Of a stretch of 64,000 bases of DNA, positions 38,335 through 47,295 are shown in pieces. Positions within the stretch are counted from its first letter, which is position 1. Each line of letters opens with the position of its first letter. Below the pieces are notes generated by a model. The model ran no database searches, was not told the origin of the DNA, and was given only the letters and a program-made list of their open reading frames with translations. The translations under genes and the position numbers were made by a program. The DNA comes from Gemmatimonadaceae bacterium (GTDB taxonomy: Bacteria; Gemmatimonadota; Gemmatimonadetes; Gemmatimonadales; Gemmatimonadaceae). The stretch lies in the NCBI GenBank assembly GCA_035606695.1, contig DATNEW010000009.1:154533-218532 (forward strand), read 5' to 3'.

Positions 38335-39313
38335 AATCGAGGTACATAACCTTGCGCACGGCGGCGATCGTTTTCGCGGCGTCAGGCTTGGCCGCGCGCT
38401 CGAGATTCTTGGCGTACGGCATGGGAACGTCGGCCTGATGCACGCGAATGACCGGCGCGTCGAGCATGTCGAAGCATTCGCGCTGGATGTAATCGACTAC
38501 CTGCGAGCCGATGCCGCACAACTCCCAGCCTTCTTCGAGAACCACCGCGCGGTTCGTCTTCTCGACCGAGGTGCGGATGGCGTCGACGTCCATCGGGCGC
38601 ACGGTGCGCAGGTCGACCACGTCGACGTGGATGCCGTCCTTCGCGAGCTGATCGGCCACCTGCATCGCGACGAGCACCATCTTGCCGTTCGTGATGATCG
38701 AGCAGGCGTCGCCTTCGCGCTTCAAGTCCGCCTTGCCGATCGGAATGAGATATTCCTCCTCGGGCACCTCGCCCTTGGTGTTGTACAGCATCTCCCCTTC
38801 GAGGAAGCAGACCGGATTGTCGTCGCGAATGGCGCTCTTGAGCAGGCCTTTCGCATCGTACGGAGTGCCCGGTGTCAACACCTTGAGGCCGGGGATGTAC
38901 GACAGCCACGACTCGAACGCCTGCGAGTGCTGCGCCGACAGCTGCAGCGCGGCGCCATTCGGTCCGCGAAACACCATGGGGATGTTGTACTGGCCGCCCG
39001 ACATGTACAGCAGCTTGGCCGCGGAGTTGAGCACCTGGTCGAGCGCGAGCACGCCGAAATTCCACGTCATGAACTCGATGACGGGCCGCAAGCCGACCAT
39101 CGCCGCGCCGACGCCGACGCCGGCGAATCCCAGCTCGGTGATCGGCGTGTCGACGACGCGCATCTCGCCGAACTCCTGAAGCAAGCCTTTCGAGACCTTG
39201 TATGCGCCCTGGTAGACGGCGACTTCCTCGCCCATCAGGAACACGCGGTCGTCGCGCTGCATCTCTTCGCGCAGCGCCTGGTTCAGAGCATCTCTGTAAG
39301 TGATTACTGGCAT
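38333..39313 (-). CDS. pdhB: Pyruvate dehydrogenase E1 component, beta subunit
   Basis: The 326-aa subunit forms the E1 heterotetramer with PdhA. ITYRDALNQALREEMQRD, FLMGEEVAVYQGAYKVSKGL, DTPITELGFAGVGVGAAMVG and EFMTWNFGVLALDQVLNSAA are standard for PDH-type E1 beta, with the TPP-activating glutamate in ITELGFAG. It sits between pdhA (58 bp away) and pdhC, all on the minus strand. Confidence 0.95.
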   Translation of the reverse strand: MPVITYRDALNQALREEMQRDDRVFLMGEEVAVYQGAYKVSKGLLQEFGEMRVVDTPITELGFAGVGVGAAMVGLRPVIEFMTWNFGVLALDQVLNSAAKLLYMSGGQYNIPMVFRGPNGAALQLSAQHSQAFESWLSYIPGLKVLTPGTPYDAKGLLKSAIRDDNPVCFLEGEMLYNTKGEVPEEEYLIPIGKADLKREGDACSIITNGKMVLVAMQVADQLAKDGIHVDVVDLRTVRPMDVDAIRTSVEKTNRAVVLEEGWELCGIGSQVVDYIQRECFDMLDAPVIRVHQADVPMPYAKNLERAAKPDAAKTIAAVRKVMYLD

Positions 39314-39371
39314 TTTCCGTTGATTGCTCCTCCCTTCGGCGCTTCGCGCCTACTGTCGGAGTTCCGGGTTT

Positions 39372-40409
39372 CTAATCCGCGGCGACGGCTTCCGCTGTCG
39401 CGTCACTGGTGGTATCCACGAGCACGTCCTCGAACAACGCCTCGAGCGGCGGTTCGGGGCTCTGATCGGCGAAGTCCCAGGCGTCCTGCACCACGGCCTT
39501 CATCTCGTCGTCGAGCTTGTGAAGCTGCTCATCCGTCAGCTCGTTGTTCTCGTGCATGTGCGCGCGCAGGAGCGCGATCGGATCCCGCTTCATGTACTCG
39601 TCGAGCTCCGCCTTCGAGCGATACGTGCCGCTCACGGCGTCCGACATCGAGTGGCCCATGAAGCGATAGGTGCGCACCTCGAGCAGCGTGGGCAGCGACT
39701 CCGTCCGCGCGCGATCGACCGCTTCCTTCATCGCGTCGCGCACCGCGAACACATCCTGCCCGTCGCACTGCGCGCGCGGCATGTTGTACGCGGCGCCGCG
39801 CTCGTAGATGTCGTGAATCGCCGACGCGCGCTCGAGCGCCGTGCCCATGCCGTACCGATTGTTCTCGATCACGTACACGACCGGCAGCTTCCACAGGCCC
39901 GCCATGTTCAGCGCTTCATGAAACGCGCCGGTGTTGACCACCGACTCACCCATGAAACACACGCACACCTGGTCGCCGCCGCGATACTTGATCGCGAAGC
40001 CGACGCCAGTCGCGAGCGGTACGTGCGCGCCGACGATGCCGTGTCCGCCGAGAAAGTTGAGACTCTTGTCGAACATGTGCATCGAGCCGCCCTTGCCGCG
40101 CGCGCAGCCGTCGATGCGTCCGAACAACTCCGACATCACGGCGCGCGGGTTCATGCCGCGCGCAAGCGCCTGCCCGTGATCGCGATACGTCGTGATGATG
40201 TAGTCGTCGGGCCTGAGCACCGCCTCGGCCCCCGTGCTCACCGCTTCCTGGCCGATGTACAGGTGGCAGAAGCCGCCAATCTTCCCGAGCGCGTACGCCT
40301 CGGCACACCGCTCCTCGAAGCGGCGCTGCAACAGCATGGACCGCAGCAGGGTCAGATTTTGTTCGGCGTTCGAATTTTTAGAATTGTCTGATTTCTTTTT
40401 GGTAGCCAT
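39372..40409 (-). CDS. pdhA: Pyruvate dehydrogenase E1 component, alpha subunit
   Basis: The frame is open through the upstream octamer array, but I start at ATG 40409 (MATKKKSDNSKNSN), giving 345 aa. Features: ARGKGGSMHMFD, FLGGHGIVGAHVPLATGVGF, HEALNMAGLWKLPVVYVIEN, YRFMGHSMSDAVSGTYR. The usual GDGAxNQG of the thiamine-diphosphate motif reads GESVVNTG: the metal-binding aspartate is a glutamate. It decarboxylates pyruvate and hands acetyl to E2. It follows lipA on the minus strand. Confidence 0.93.
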   Translation of the reverse strand: MATKKKSDNSKNSNAEQNLTLLRSMLLQRRFEERCAEAYALGKIGGFCHLYIGQEAVSTGAEAVLRPDDYIITTYRDHGQALARGMNPRAVMSELFGRIDGCARGKGGSMHMFDKSLNFLGGHGIVGAHVPLATGVGFAIKYRGGDQVCVCFMGESVVNTGAFHEALNMAGLWKLPVVYVIENNRYGMGTALERASAIHDIYERGAAYNMPRAQCDGQDVFAVRDAMKEAVDRARTESLPTLLEVRTYRFMGHSMSDAVSGTYRSKAELDEYMKRDPIALLRAHMHENNELTDEQLHKLDDEMKAVVQDAWDFADQSPEPPLEALFEDVLVDTTSDATAEAVAAD

Positions 40410-40412
40410 GAG

Positions 40413-40544
40413 AATGGGCGTATGGGCGTATCGGCGCATGGGCGTATGGGCGTATGGGCGTATGGGCGTATGGGCGTATGGGCGTATGGGCGGGACGGCG
40501 TCGGGCAGGTCATACGCCCATACGCCCACGCGCCTATACGCCCC
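40413..40544. repeat. Inverted octamer arrays between lipA and pdhA
   Basis: About ten GGGCGTAT units (40413-40492) are followed, after 18 bp, by about four complementary CGCCCATA units (40511-40544). The array can fold into a hairpin of roughly 30 bp. It is the largest octamer array in the window and lies in the pdhA 5' leader. Confidence 0.88.
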
Positions 40545-41462
40545 TCAAACTCCTGCCGCCTGCACCTGCTCCCACGCGTGATAGCTGGAGCGAACGAGCG
40601 GGCCGGATTCCACGTGCTTGTAGCCGATCGCCATGCCGTACTCCTTCAGCGCGCGGAACTCATCCGGCGTGACATATCGATCGAGCTTGATGTGAGAATC
40701 GGACGGTCGCAAATACTGGCCGAGCGTGAGAATGTCCACGTCGACGTCGCGCAGATCGCGCATCACTGCCTCCACTTCCTCGAGCGTCTCGCCCATTCCG
40801 AGAATGATGCCGCTCTTCGTCGGAATGTCGGGCGCGACGCGCTTGGCGGTGCGAAAGATCTGCATCACGCGCTCGTAGCGGCCGCCGGGACGGCAGCGCT
40901 TGTAGAGGCGCGGCACCGTTTCCGTGTTGTGATTGTAAATGTCCGGCGCGGCCTCGAGGACCGTCCGGATCGAGTCCTCGCTGCCCTGAAAATCGGGCAC
41001 GAGCACTTCCACGGAGCAATCGGGCAACCGCTGTTTGATCTGACGGATCGTCTCGGCGAAGATGTACGCGCCGTAGTCCGGCAGATCATCGCGATCGACC
41101 GAGGTGATGACCGCGTGGCGCAGGTTCATCGTGCCGATCGCGTCGGCGACGCGCGACGGTTCCGCGACGTCGTACTTCGGCGGCCGGCCGTGCGCGACGG
41201 CGCAGTACGCACAATTGCGCGTGCACACGTCGCCCAGAATCATGAACGTCGCGGTGCCGTGCTCCCAGCATTCGCCGACGTTCGGGCAGTGCGCCTCCTC
41301 GCAGACCGTGTGCAGCTCGAGCTCGCGCATGAGCTGCTTGATCTGGAGGTAGTTGGAACCGCCCGGGGCGCGCACCTTGAGCCACGACGGCTTGCGTTCG
41401 GGCAGGGGCTCGACGCGGTGACGGCCAGATATCTGATAAAGGGTCTCGCCCATTGAGCTCAA
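40545..41462 (-). CDS. lipA: Lipoyl synthase
   Basis: The 305-aa radical SAM enzyme inserts two sulfurs into the octanoyl group made by LipB or LipM. Auxiliary cluster motif CEEAHCPNVGEC and radical SAM motif CTRNCAYC are intact, followed by TSVDRDDLPDYGA and IPTKSGIILGMGET; the C-terminal RSSYHA serine ligand is present. The stop abuts the octamer array and pdhA follows. Regulation with the PDH genes is suggested by order only. Confidence 0.96.
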   Translation of the reverse strand: MSSMGETLYQISGRHRVEPLPERKPSWLKVRAPGGSNYLQIKQLMRELELHTVCEEAHCPNVGECWEHGTATFMILGDVCTRNCAYCAVAHGRPPKYDVAEPSRVADAIGTMNLRHAVITSVDRDDLPDYGAYIFAETIRQIKQRLPDCSVEVLVPDFQGSEDSIRTVLEAAPDIYNHNTETVPRLYKRCRPGGRYERVMQIFRTAKRVAPDIPTKSGIILGMGETLEEVEAVMRDLRDVDVDILTLGQYLRPSDSHIKLDRYVTPDEFRALKEYGMAIGYKHVESGPLVRSSYHAWEQVQAAGV

Positions 41463-41613
41463 AACGAGAGAGTGCCGGCGCGCCGGAACCCAAACCTGCG
41501 GCGACCGGAGCGCGGAAGCTGTTGAGACGGCGTAATCTACCTGTGCCGGACAGGGCAGGGTAGCATCGGATAACCGTCTAAAATTATGGTAAATAGTTAG
41601 TGTATTTCTGCTA
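41463..41613. promoter_or_regulatory. AT-rich upstream region of lipA
   Basis: 151 bp between lipA and the next minus-strand gene. The 41575-41625 stretch (TAAAATTATGGTAAATAGTT) is the most AT-rich in this part of the window and is a likely promoter region for lipA-pdhABC. No exact -35/-10 pair stands out. Confidence 0.35.
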
Positions 41614-42603
41614 CTAAATTGGCTCCCAGCGGTCGGCGCGGAACGGCGTCAGATCGTGCGCCGAAGGTCTCTGCTGCACGACATCGGCCAGGGCGGACGC
41701 TGTTGCCGGAGCGAGCAGGATGCCGTTCTTCGAGTGTCCGCACGCGTAGATCAGCGTTGGCGCGAGCGGCTCGGGACCGAGCACCGGGAGCATGTCGGGG
41801 GTAGCGGGACGGATGCCGGACCACGTGCGCGTAACCTGTGCATCGCGTAGTGCCGGTACGAGGGCGACAGCGGCGCGGTGGAGGGCGTCGATCGCCCGCG
41901 GATCGATGGTCGTGTCGAAGCCTGCCTCCTCCACCGTTGCGCCGACGAGCGTTTCGTTGCCGCGAGGGACCAGGTACGCGTCGTCACCCATGATCGAGTG
42001 AGTCAACGGGCAAGCGCCAAGCGCGAGCATTTGTCCCTTGAGCGGGCGCACGGGCAGCGGGCGCGGCAGGCCCGCCAGCTGAGGCGCCCAGGCGCCTGCC
42101 GCAAGGATGACGCGAGCGGCGGAGTATCGTGCGCCAGAGGCGGTGATGACGCGAGCGGACCCGGTGCCGATATCCACCGACGATACGGCATCCTCGACGC
42201 GTGCGATTATCGGCGTCGCACCCACCGCCGCCGCGACCGCCGCGAGCAGGCGCACGTTGTCGACGGCGGCGTCGTGTGGATGCATACGATCGCCGCCGTC
42301 CTCGCTTCGCTCGAATATGCCTTCGATCAGACGCAACGCCGGGTCGACGTCGGCGAGACTCGCAAGGAACGCCGGATACGCCGCCAGGCTTGCCGCGAAG
42401 AACGACTGCACCGCGCTCGGCAGCGTGCCGATGCTCGGAACGAGGAGACCCGCGGCCGCGGATGAGGCCGCACCGGTGCGGCGTTTGCCTATGACCACCG
42501 TGCGTACGCCGGCTCGTCCCAGCGCGAGCGCAGTTGACAGACCGATCAGTCCGTCGCCGATTACAAGGACGTCTGAAACAGGACGCGCCGTGGGTGAAAC
42601 CAT
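41614..42603 (-). CDS. FAD-dependent amino-acid oxidase-like protein (ThiO/DAO type)
   Basis: I start at the ATG at 42603 (MVSPTARPVSDVLVIGDG), giving 329 aa. FAD-binding glycine box LVIGDGLIGLSTALALGRAG, a second conserved block ASSAAAGLLVPSIG, and C-terminal TWSGIRPATPDMLPVLGP with YACGHSKNGILLAPATA match glycine oxidase/D-amino-acid oxidase. ThiO would feed iminoglycine to thiazole synthesis, but no thi genes are adjacent. Specificity is not decided by sequence. Confidence 0.8.
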   Translation of the reverse strand: MVSPTARPVSDVLVIGDGLIGLSTALALGRAGVRTVVIGKRRTGAASSAAAGLLVPSIGTLPSAVQSFFAASLAAYPAFLASLADVDPALRLIEGIFERSEDGGDRMHPHDAAVDNVRLLAAVAAAVGATPIIARVEDAVSSVDIGTGSARVITASGARYSAARVILAAGAWAPQLAGLPRPLPVRPLKGQMLALGACPLTHSIMGDDAYLVPRGNETLVGATVEEAGFDTTIDPRAIDALHRAAVALVPALRDAQVTRTWSGIRPATPDMLPVLGPEPLAPTLIYACGHSKNGILLAPATASALADVVQQRPSAHDLTPFRADRWEPI

Positions 42604-42665
42604 GGCGTCAGCGAAACCGTAGGGATCGTCGGAAAGCACGACCTTCGACTTTTGGAGACACGAGC

Positions 42666-42890
42666 ATGTTGCGCACAATCTTTTCGATCGGGCTGTTTGC
42701 GGTGCTCGGTCTCATCGCGCTGAAGTTCATTTTTGGAATTTTCGGCGTCGTCTTTGGGCTGTTCATGGTGCTGTTGATGCTGGCGCTCAAGATCGCGCTG
42801 GTGGGCCTCGTGCTCTACTTCATCATTCGCGTGGTGAGTCCCGATACGGCGCGCCGGCTGCGCGAGCGGTGGTCGGGGCCGGCGGCGTAA
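42666..42890 (+). CDS. Small membrane protein
   Basis: I start at the ATG at 42666, preceded by GGAG. The 74-aa protein has two membrane helices (FSIGLFAVLGLIALKFIFGI, LALKIALVGLVLYFIIRV) and a basic C-terminus. No family is recognised. A bidirectional terminator follows 22 bp downstream. Confidence 0.65.
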   Translation: MLRTIFSIGLFAVLGLIALKFIFGIFGVVFGLFMVLLMLALKIALVGLVLYFIIRVVSPDTARRLRERWSGPAA

Positions 42891-42912
42891 TAGATAGGCA
42901 ACTTGGCGATAC

Positions 42913-42949
42913 AAAAAGGGCGGACGCCTAAACGGCGTCCGCCCTTTTT
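42913..42949. terminator. Bidirectional terminator
   Basis: AAAAAGGGCGGACGCC / GGCGTCCGCCCTTTTT with a short loop gives a T-run on both strands. It serves the small membrane protein gene and the convergent DHS-like gene. Confidence 0.93.
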
Positions 42950-42953
42950 GCGA

Positions 42954-43838
42954 TCATGACAGTTTGTCTATCACCGCCCACACCAGCAGCGGCACCATGA
43001 TCTCGTGATGGCCCGTGATCTCGTAGCCTTTTCCGCTCTGTAGCGTCGGCCGTTGCACCACGTTCACGCGCGGCCGATAGTGCCGCTGCATATCGAGATC
43101 GACCGACACGAAGTTCTGCGGACGCCCTTCGTTCAAGTTGCGCGCGATCGTCAGCGCCTTGAGAAACACCTCGGGCATGATCACGGCGCTGCCGAGATTC
43201 AGCACTACACCGCCGTCGTCGACGTCCATGAGCGACGCAGCGAGACGGCGAAAATCGCGGTGACTCGTGTCGCCGATCGCCGCACCGTTCGCCGCCGGAT
43301 GCTGATGGATGATCTCCGCGCCCAGCGCGGCGTGCACCGTCGCGGGAACGCCAAGCCGATACGCGGAGAGAAGCACCGACAGCTCGGGGTTCGCGAGATC
43401 GGTTCGCGCGTCGAGCGCGAGCCCGAGCGACTCGCCCATGCCGCGCTCGGCCTCCATGCCGGCGACGAAGGCATCGTTCATCTCTCGGCCGGTTTCGTCG
43501 GCCATGCCGAACGTGCCGTCGCGCAAACCGGCCGCGACGTCTTCGGAGGTCGCGCCGAAGCGCGCGATTTCGTAATCGTGAATGGCGGCGGAGCCGTTCA
43601 TCGCGACGTGCGTGATCACGCGGCGGCGCATGAGATCGACGAGCAGCGGCGCGAGCCCCGTCTTCACCACGTGTCCGCCGAGCATCGCGACGACGCCTTT
43701 CTCGCGCGTCGCGGCGGCGACGACGGCGTTCACGACGGCGCGAAAGTCGCGCGCGACGAGGACGTCGGGCAGCGCGTCGAGGAAGGCGTGAAAGGAGTGG
43801 TCATCGCGCGGAGGATGCGCGAATTCCGCGGCGCTCAC
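42954..43838 (-). CDS. Deoxyhypusine synthase-like protein
   Basis: The 294-aa protein (GTG start, SAAEFAHPP) has the family's core: VVAMLGGHVVKTGLAPLLVD, THVAMNGSAAIHDYEIA, GATSEDVAAGLRDGTFGMA, then LGVPATVHAALGAEIIHQHP, and NLGSAVIMPEVFLKALTIA. Eukaryotic and archaeal DHS modifies eIF5A; bacteria with this fold use it for homospermidine synthesis or unknown tasks, since they lack eIF5A. No polyamine genes are nearby. The upstream gap holds a short GCGGGCTCACGCGCCGGTTC repeat. Confidence 0.65.
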   Translation of the reverse strand: MSAAEFAHPPRDDHSFHAFLDALPDVLVARDFRAVVNAVVAAATREKGVVAMLGGHVVKTGLAPLLVDLMRRRVITHVAMNGSAAIHDYEIARFGATSEDVAAGLRDGTFGMADETGREMNDAFVAGMEAERGMGESLGLALDARTDLANPELSVLLSAYRLGVPATVHAALGAEIIHQHPAANGAAIGDTSHRDFRRLAASLMDVDDGGVVLNLGSAVIMPEVFLKALTIARNLNEGRPQNFVSVDLDMQRHYRPRVNVVQRPTLQSGKGYEITGHHEIMVPLLVWAVIDKLS

Positions 43839-43894
43839 TTTGTTGGGGCGCCGCGCGACGGGAATGGTGCGAATGGCGGAGAGGTCCGCTTCGC

Positions 43895-43962
43895 GCGCGG
43901 GCTCACGCGCCGGTTCGCGCGCGGGCTCACGCGCCGGTTCACGCGCCGGTTCGCGATTTCGC
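43895..43962. repeat. Short tandem repeat (about 22 bp, 2.5-3 units)
   Basis: Units of about 22 bp with core GGGCTCACGCGCCGGTTCGC are repeated with one shortened copy. It lies between the DHS-like start and the DUF3108 stop. Confidence 0.7.
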
Positions 43963-43969
43963 GAATCGC

Positions 43970-44830
43970 TCAGCGTTTTTCCACTCGGTTGAGCCGTCCG
44001 CTCGACGAGGGTGAGGGCCGGTAGTTCTTGAGATAGAGATTCAGCGAACCGAAGCTGACTTTCGATTTCATCTGCAGCATGATGCGGTTCTCGTCGTCGG
44101 AAAGCCAGACCTGCGCCTGGCCGCCCTCGGAGAACAGCTTCGACTCGAAGATGGGCTGGACGACGATCGCCGCGAAACGGCCGGCGGGTACTTCGATCGT
44201 ATCACGGCGAAGAACGCGGAAGCGCACTGGATTGCGCTCCGCCATGAAGTAGTCGTTGAACGTCGTGTCCATGCCGATCCGCAGCGGCACGGTGCGCAGA
44301 TAGTAGAGGAACGAGCCTTCGTCGAGCGGATGCGCTACGCTCGCACGCGGCGGCTTCGCGACGCCCTCTTTGTTGTATTCGATGAACTCGAGCCGGTCGG
44401 GAAAGATCTCGTAGTGGCGCTTCGGCTCGTAGCTGCCCTCGTCGATGTCCTGGTGGTAGCGCAGCGACGCGAGCGAATTCACCGCGAACCAATCCTCGTA
44501 GCGGTCATTCACCTTGTAGAAGAGATAGCCGCCACTGAGATGAAACAGGGTGTGCCACGTCTCCTGGCCGCGCACCGTGTCCATCGGCAGGACTTCCATG
44601 TCGCCATTGCCGACGTGGAGATGCCCGAAGCGGACGTCGTACTCCATGCGCTCGCCGACGCCGAACGGCGGGCGGATTCGCTCGCCGTCCTGGGCCGCGG
44701 GTTGCTGCGCGCCTTGCTGCGTGGGCTGTTGCGCAGGCTGTTGCGCAGGCATCTCCCGCGCGACCGTCAGCGCCGCCGCCGCGAAGGTGATCAGCGCGGT
44801 GGCGGCCACGGCGCGCACGCGCGCGATCAT
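43970..44830 (-). CDS. DUF3108 domain protein
   Basis: I start at ATG 44830, overlapping the upstream glycosyltransferase stop by 4 bp (ATGA). The 286-aa product has a signal peptide (VAATALITFAAAALTVA), a Gln/Pro repeat (QQPAQQPTQQGAQQP) and a beta-rich DUF3108 body: VGERMEYDVRFGHLHVGN, SLRYHQDIDEGSYEPKRHYE, EVPAGRFAAIVVQPIF and WLSDDENRIMLQMKSKV. A periplasmic or outer-membrane role is likely. Confidence 0.82.
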   Translation of the reverse strand: MIARVRAVAATALITFAAAALTVAREMPAQQPAQQPTQQGAQQPAAQDGERIRPPFGVGERMEYDVRFGHLHVGNGDMEVLPMDTVRGQETWHTLFHLSGGYLFYKVNDRYEDWFAVNSLASLRYHQDIDEGSYEPKRHYEIFPDRLEFIEYNKEGVAKPPRASVAHPLDEGSFLYYLRTVPLRIGMDTTFNDYFMAERNPVRFRVLRRDTIEVPAGRFAAIVVQPIFESKLFSEGGQAQVWLSDDENRIMLQMKSKVSFGSLNLYLKNYRPSPSSSGRLNRVEKR

Positions 44831-45573
44831 TGCGCCGGTCTCGGCGAAGCAGGGGCCGCGGGCACGCGACGCCCGCGGAACAGCGCCAGACCGTCCGCCC
44901 ACGGACGAATGCGTGTCTCCCGTCCGCGCACGTCGTAGCGCGGTTCGAGTGCGACCGTCTCCATGCGGCGCGCGAGCGGCGCGGCATGGCGAAGCAGATC
45001 GAGATTGGCCGCCCAGCCCTGCCCGTGCACGATCGGAGCGTCGCCGGCGGCTTTTACAAGATCGCGAATGAGCGAAATGCGATAGAGCCGGAGCGAGCCA
45101 AACGGATCGGCGACGCCGGCGACGCCCGCGGTCCGGGCGGCCCATCGCGAAATCCAATGCAACCGCCGAACGGGCGCCGGCGTCGCGGCCGGAACGGTTC
45201 GCTCGGCGACCACGAGATCGGCGCCACCCTCGAACCGCTTGATCAGCTCCGGCAGGTGCTGGGGTTGATCCGTGAAGTCGGCCTGCATGGTGATCATCGC
45301 GTCGCGGCGCGGATACCGAGTGCGGCTCGAGACGGTGCGGCACAGCCCATCGAGAGCGCGGGCGTACCCGACGTGCTCCGGGCCGCCGACGATCGTCAAT
45401 GGAAGGACTTCACCGTATGGCTCGAGCGTCTCCAGGGTCGCGTCGGTGCTGCCGTCGTTGAATACGATGATCTCGTACTCGCGCGAATACTCCTGGAACA
45501 CCTTGCGGATGCGCCAGAGCAGGACGCCGATCGTTTCGGCTTCGTTGTACGCGGGGAGACAGATGTACAGCAC
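44827..45573 (-). CDS. Family 2 glycosyltransferase
   Basis: The 248-aa protein has ICLPAYNEAETIGVLL, the nucleotide-binding IIVFNDGSTDATLE and the metal site TMQADFTDQPQHLPELI (DxD replaced by ADF, as in many polyprenyl-phosphate glycosyltransferases). There is no C-terminal membrane helix. It probably transfers a sugar to a lipid or polysaccharide carrier; the sugar is unknown. Translational coupling with the DUF3108 gene is likely. Confidence 0.85.
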   Translation of the reverse strand: MLYICLPAYNEAETIGVLLWRIRKVFQEYSREYEIIVFNDGSTDATLETLEPYGEVLPLTIVGGPEHVGYARALDGLCRTVSSRTRYPRRDAMITMQADFTDQPQHLPELIKRFEGGADLVVAERTVPAATPAPVRRLHWISRWAARTAGVAGVADPFGSLRLYRISLIRDLVKAAGDAPIVHGQGWAANLDLLRHAAPLARRMETVALEPRYDVRGRETRIRPWADGLALFRGRRVPAAPASPRPAQ

Positions 45574-45810
45574 GCTTGAAAGCTAGGGACATGCCACGGT
45601 CCGAACCACCCTGGCCCACACCGGCCCGGCCCCTGGTGCTACCCCAAAGGGCCACTGTCGTTCGTGCAGCGACCGATACTAAGGGTTAGAAGGATATGCG
45701 GTTTGGCAGTCCCGGCGGCGGTGTGCTGCCGATTTTCAACGGACTCCTTGCCGCCTCAGCAGCATCGAAGTTGCCTATGCGGTGTATGGTCCTGTGACTG
45801 GAGGAGAGAG

Positions 45811-46539
45811 ATGATTCTCGCCGACACACGTCATCGCTTGACGCGCAACGACGCCCAACTCGCGGCGCGGCTGCTCGCCGCGGAATGTGGTGAGCCACTC
45901 GAGCAGCTCGAGTCGCGCCTTGCCGACGAAGGGATCAACGCGATCCTCGACGATCCTCGGCTTCCCGGCGCCATGCTGCGCGATCCGCGCGGCGCGCACG
46001 CGTCATTTCCGCTGTTCGCGTACGTGCTCATTCGCCACACGCTCCGACGCATGGGCGAAGACGACCGCGGACTCGCCGACTACGTCAGCGCGGTGCTGAT
46101 CCACTTCGGATTTCGCGATCGCGCGCATCGCGTCGCCGACAGCGACGACGAGGTCTATCACGCGCTGGCGCAGCTCGCCGCCGATCTCGACGATCCCGAC
46201 GCGCGACGCAGCTTTCTGGTGCGTACACACCTCGGCAACTACGCGTTGTGGCTGAGCGGAATTTTTCCGGATTACATCGAGCACCGCCGGTGGCGGCGCG
46301 GCGGACCGGATCTCGAGTATTACGAGGAGATGGGACGGCGCGGCTTTCAGCTCGCGGCGGATCATCAACTCGCCGAGGAGCACGGTCTCACCACGCTCTA
46401 TTCGAACGCCGCGGAACGATTCGGGTTACTGCGTCAGGCGTTGAACGGCGTGAGCGATGCGCTCTTTTTTCCCGCGGTGAACACGCCGGAGCGGTTGATG
46501 CGGCAGGTGCGGGATGAGTCGCGGTGGCGGTTGACGTAA
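45811..46539 (+). CDS. Hypothetical protein, helical
   Basis: I start at ATG 45811, preceded by a strong GGAGGAGAGAG. The 242-aa protein is mostly predicted helical, with RHTLRRMGEDDRGLADYVSA, RTHLGNYALWLSGIFPDYIE, and LYSNAAERFGLLRQALNGVSD. I recognise no domain. The stop lies 24 bp from the convergent PuuD-like gene and the gap is filled by CGCCCAT heptamers. Confidence 0.7.
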   Translation: MILADTRHRLTRNDAQLAARLLAAECGEPLEQLESRLADEGINAILDDPRLPGAMLRDPRGAHASFPLFAYVLIRHTLRRMGEDDRGLADYVSAVLIHFGFRDRAHRVADSDDEVYHALAQLAADLDDPDARRSFLVRTHLGNYALWLSGIFPDYIEHRRWRRGGPDLEYYEEMGRRGFQLAADHQLAEEHGLTTLYSNAAERFGLLRQALNGVSDALFFPAVNTPERLMRQVRDESRWRLT

Positions 46540-46540
46540 G

Positions 46541-46563
46541 CGCCCGTCGCCCATCGCCCAGCG
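46541..46563. repeat. CGCC-core heptamer array between convergent genes
   Basis: Units CGCCCGT, CGCCCAT, CGCCCAG, CG fill the 24-bp gap between two stop codons. Confidence 0.6.
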
Positions 46564-47295
46564 CTAATCCCGGCTGGTCTCGCGCACTTCCTCTGCAAAC
46601 GCGTCGAAGAGGCGGCGATCCCAAACCTCGGGAGTGGCCATCAACTCTTCGGGATGCCACTGCACGCCGATCATCCACCACGCGGGATCGTTGGCTTCGA
46701 CCGCTTCGATCACGCCGTCGGTGCTACGCGCCGTCGTGAGCAGCGGCGGCGCCACCTGTGCCAGCGCCTGATGATGCGATGAATTCACGGCGATCGTCGT
46801 CGCGCCGACGATCGCGGCGAGCCGCGAATCGGACTCGATCTCGACTCCGTGCACGCGTTCGGCGCGCTTGCCTTCGGGATCGTGATCGATCGTCGTCTCG
46901 CGCTGCGATGGAATGTCCTGCACGAGCGAGCCGCCGAGCGCGACGTTCATGACCTGAACGCCGCGGCAAATGGCGAGCGTCGGCACGCGCAGTTCGTACG
47001 CTCGCCGTGCGAGCGCGAGCTCGTACGAATCGCGGGCGTGGTGCGGCTCGCCAGTCTTCGGATGCGGCGTTTCACCGAAGTACCTCGGATCGATGTCCTC
47101 GCCGCCCGTGAGCACGAGTCCGGCGACGTCGGTGAGCGCGGCCGACGCGACGGCGGCGCTCATTGGCGGGAGCACCACCGGCACGAGCCCGAACGACGCG
47201 AGCGCATTGGTGTATGCCTCGTTGACGCGCACGCGCGGCACGCCGCGGATGATCTCCGTAGTCGCGGTGACGATGACGAACGGGGCGTACGGCAT
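46564..47295 (-). CDS. Class I glutamine amidotransferase-like hydrolase (peptidase C26, PuuD type)
   Basis: I start at ATG 47295 (MPYAPFVIVTATTEII), giving 243 aa. The catalytic cysteine lies in LAICRGVQVMNVALGG; the histidine-glutamate pair in IGVQWHPEEL. LVLTGGEDIDPRYFGE and NSSHHQAL also match gamma-glutamyl-gamma-aminobutyrate hydrolases. In putrescine breakdown PuuD releases GABA, but no other puu genes are adjacent, so the substrate is open. Confidence 0.85.
   Translation of the reverse strand: MPYAPFVIVTATTEIIRGVPRVRVNEAYTNALASFGLVPVVLPPMSAAVASAALTDVAGLVLTGGEDIDPRYFGETPHPKTGEPHHARDSYELALARRAYELRVPTLAICRGVQVMNVALGGSLVQDIPSQRETTIDHDPEGKRAERVHGVEIESDSRLAAIVGATTIAVNSSHHQALAQVAPPLLTTARSTDGVIEAVEANDPAWWMIGVQWHPEELMATPEVWDRRLFDAFAEEVRETSRD

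Noticed and set aside
40422..40581. ORFs reading MGVWAYGRMGVW-type peptides
   Set aside because: Translation of the octamer array; low-complexity artefact.
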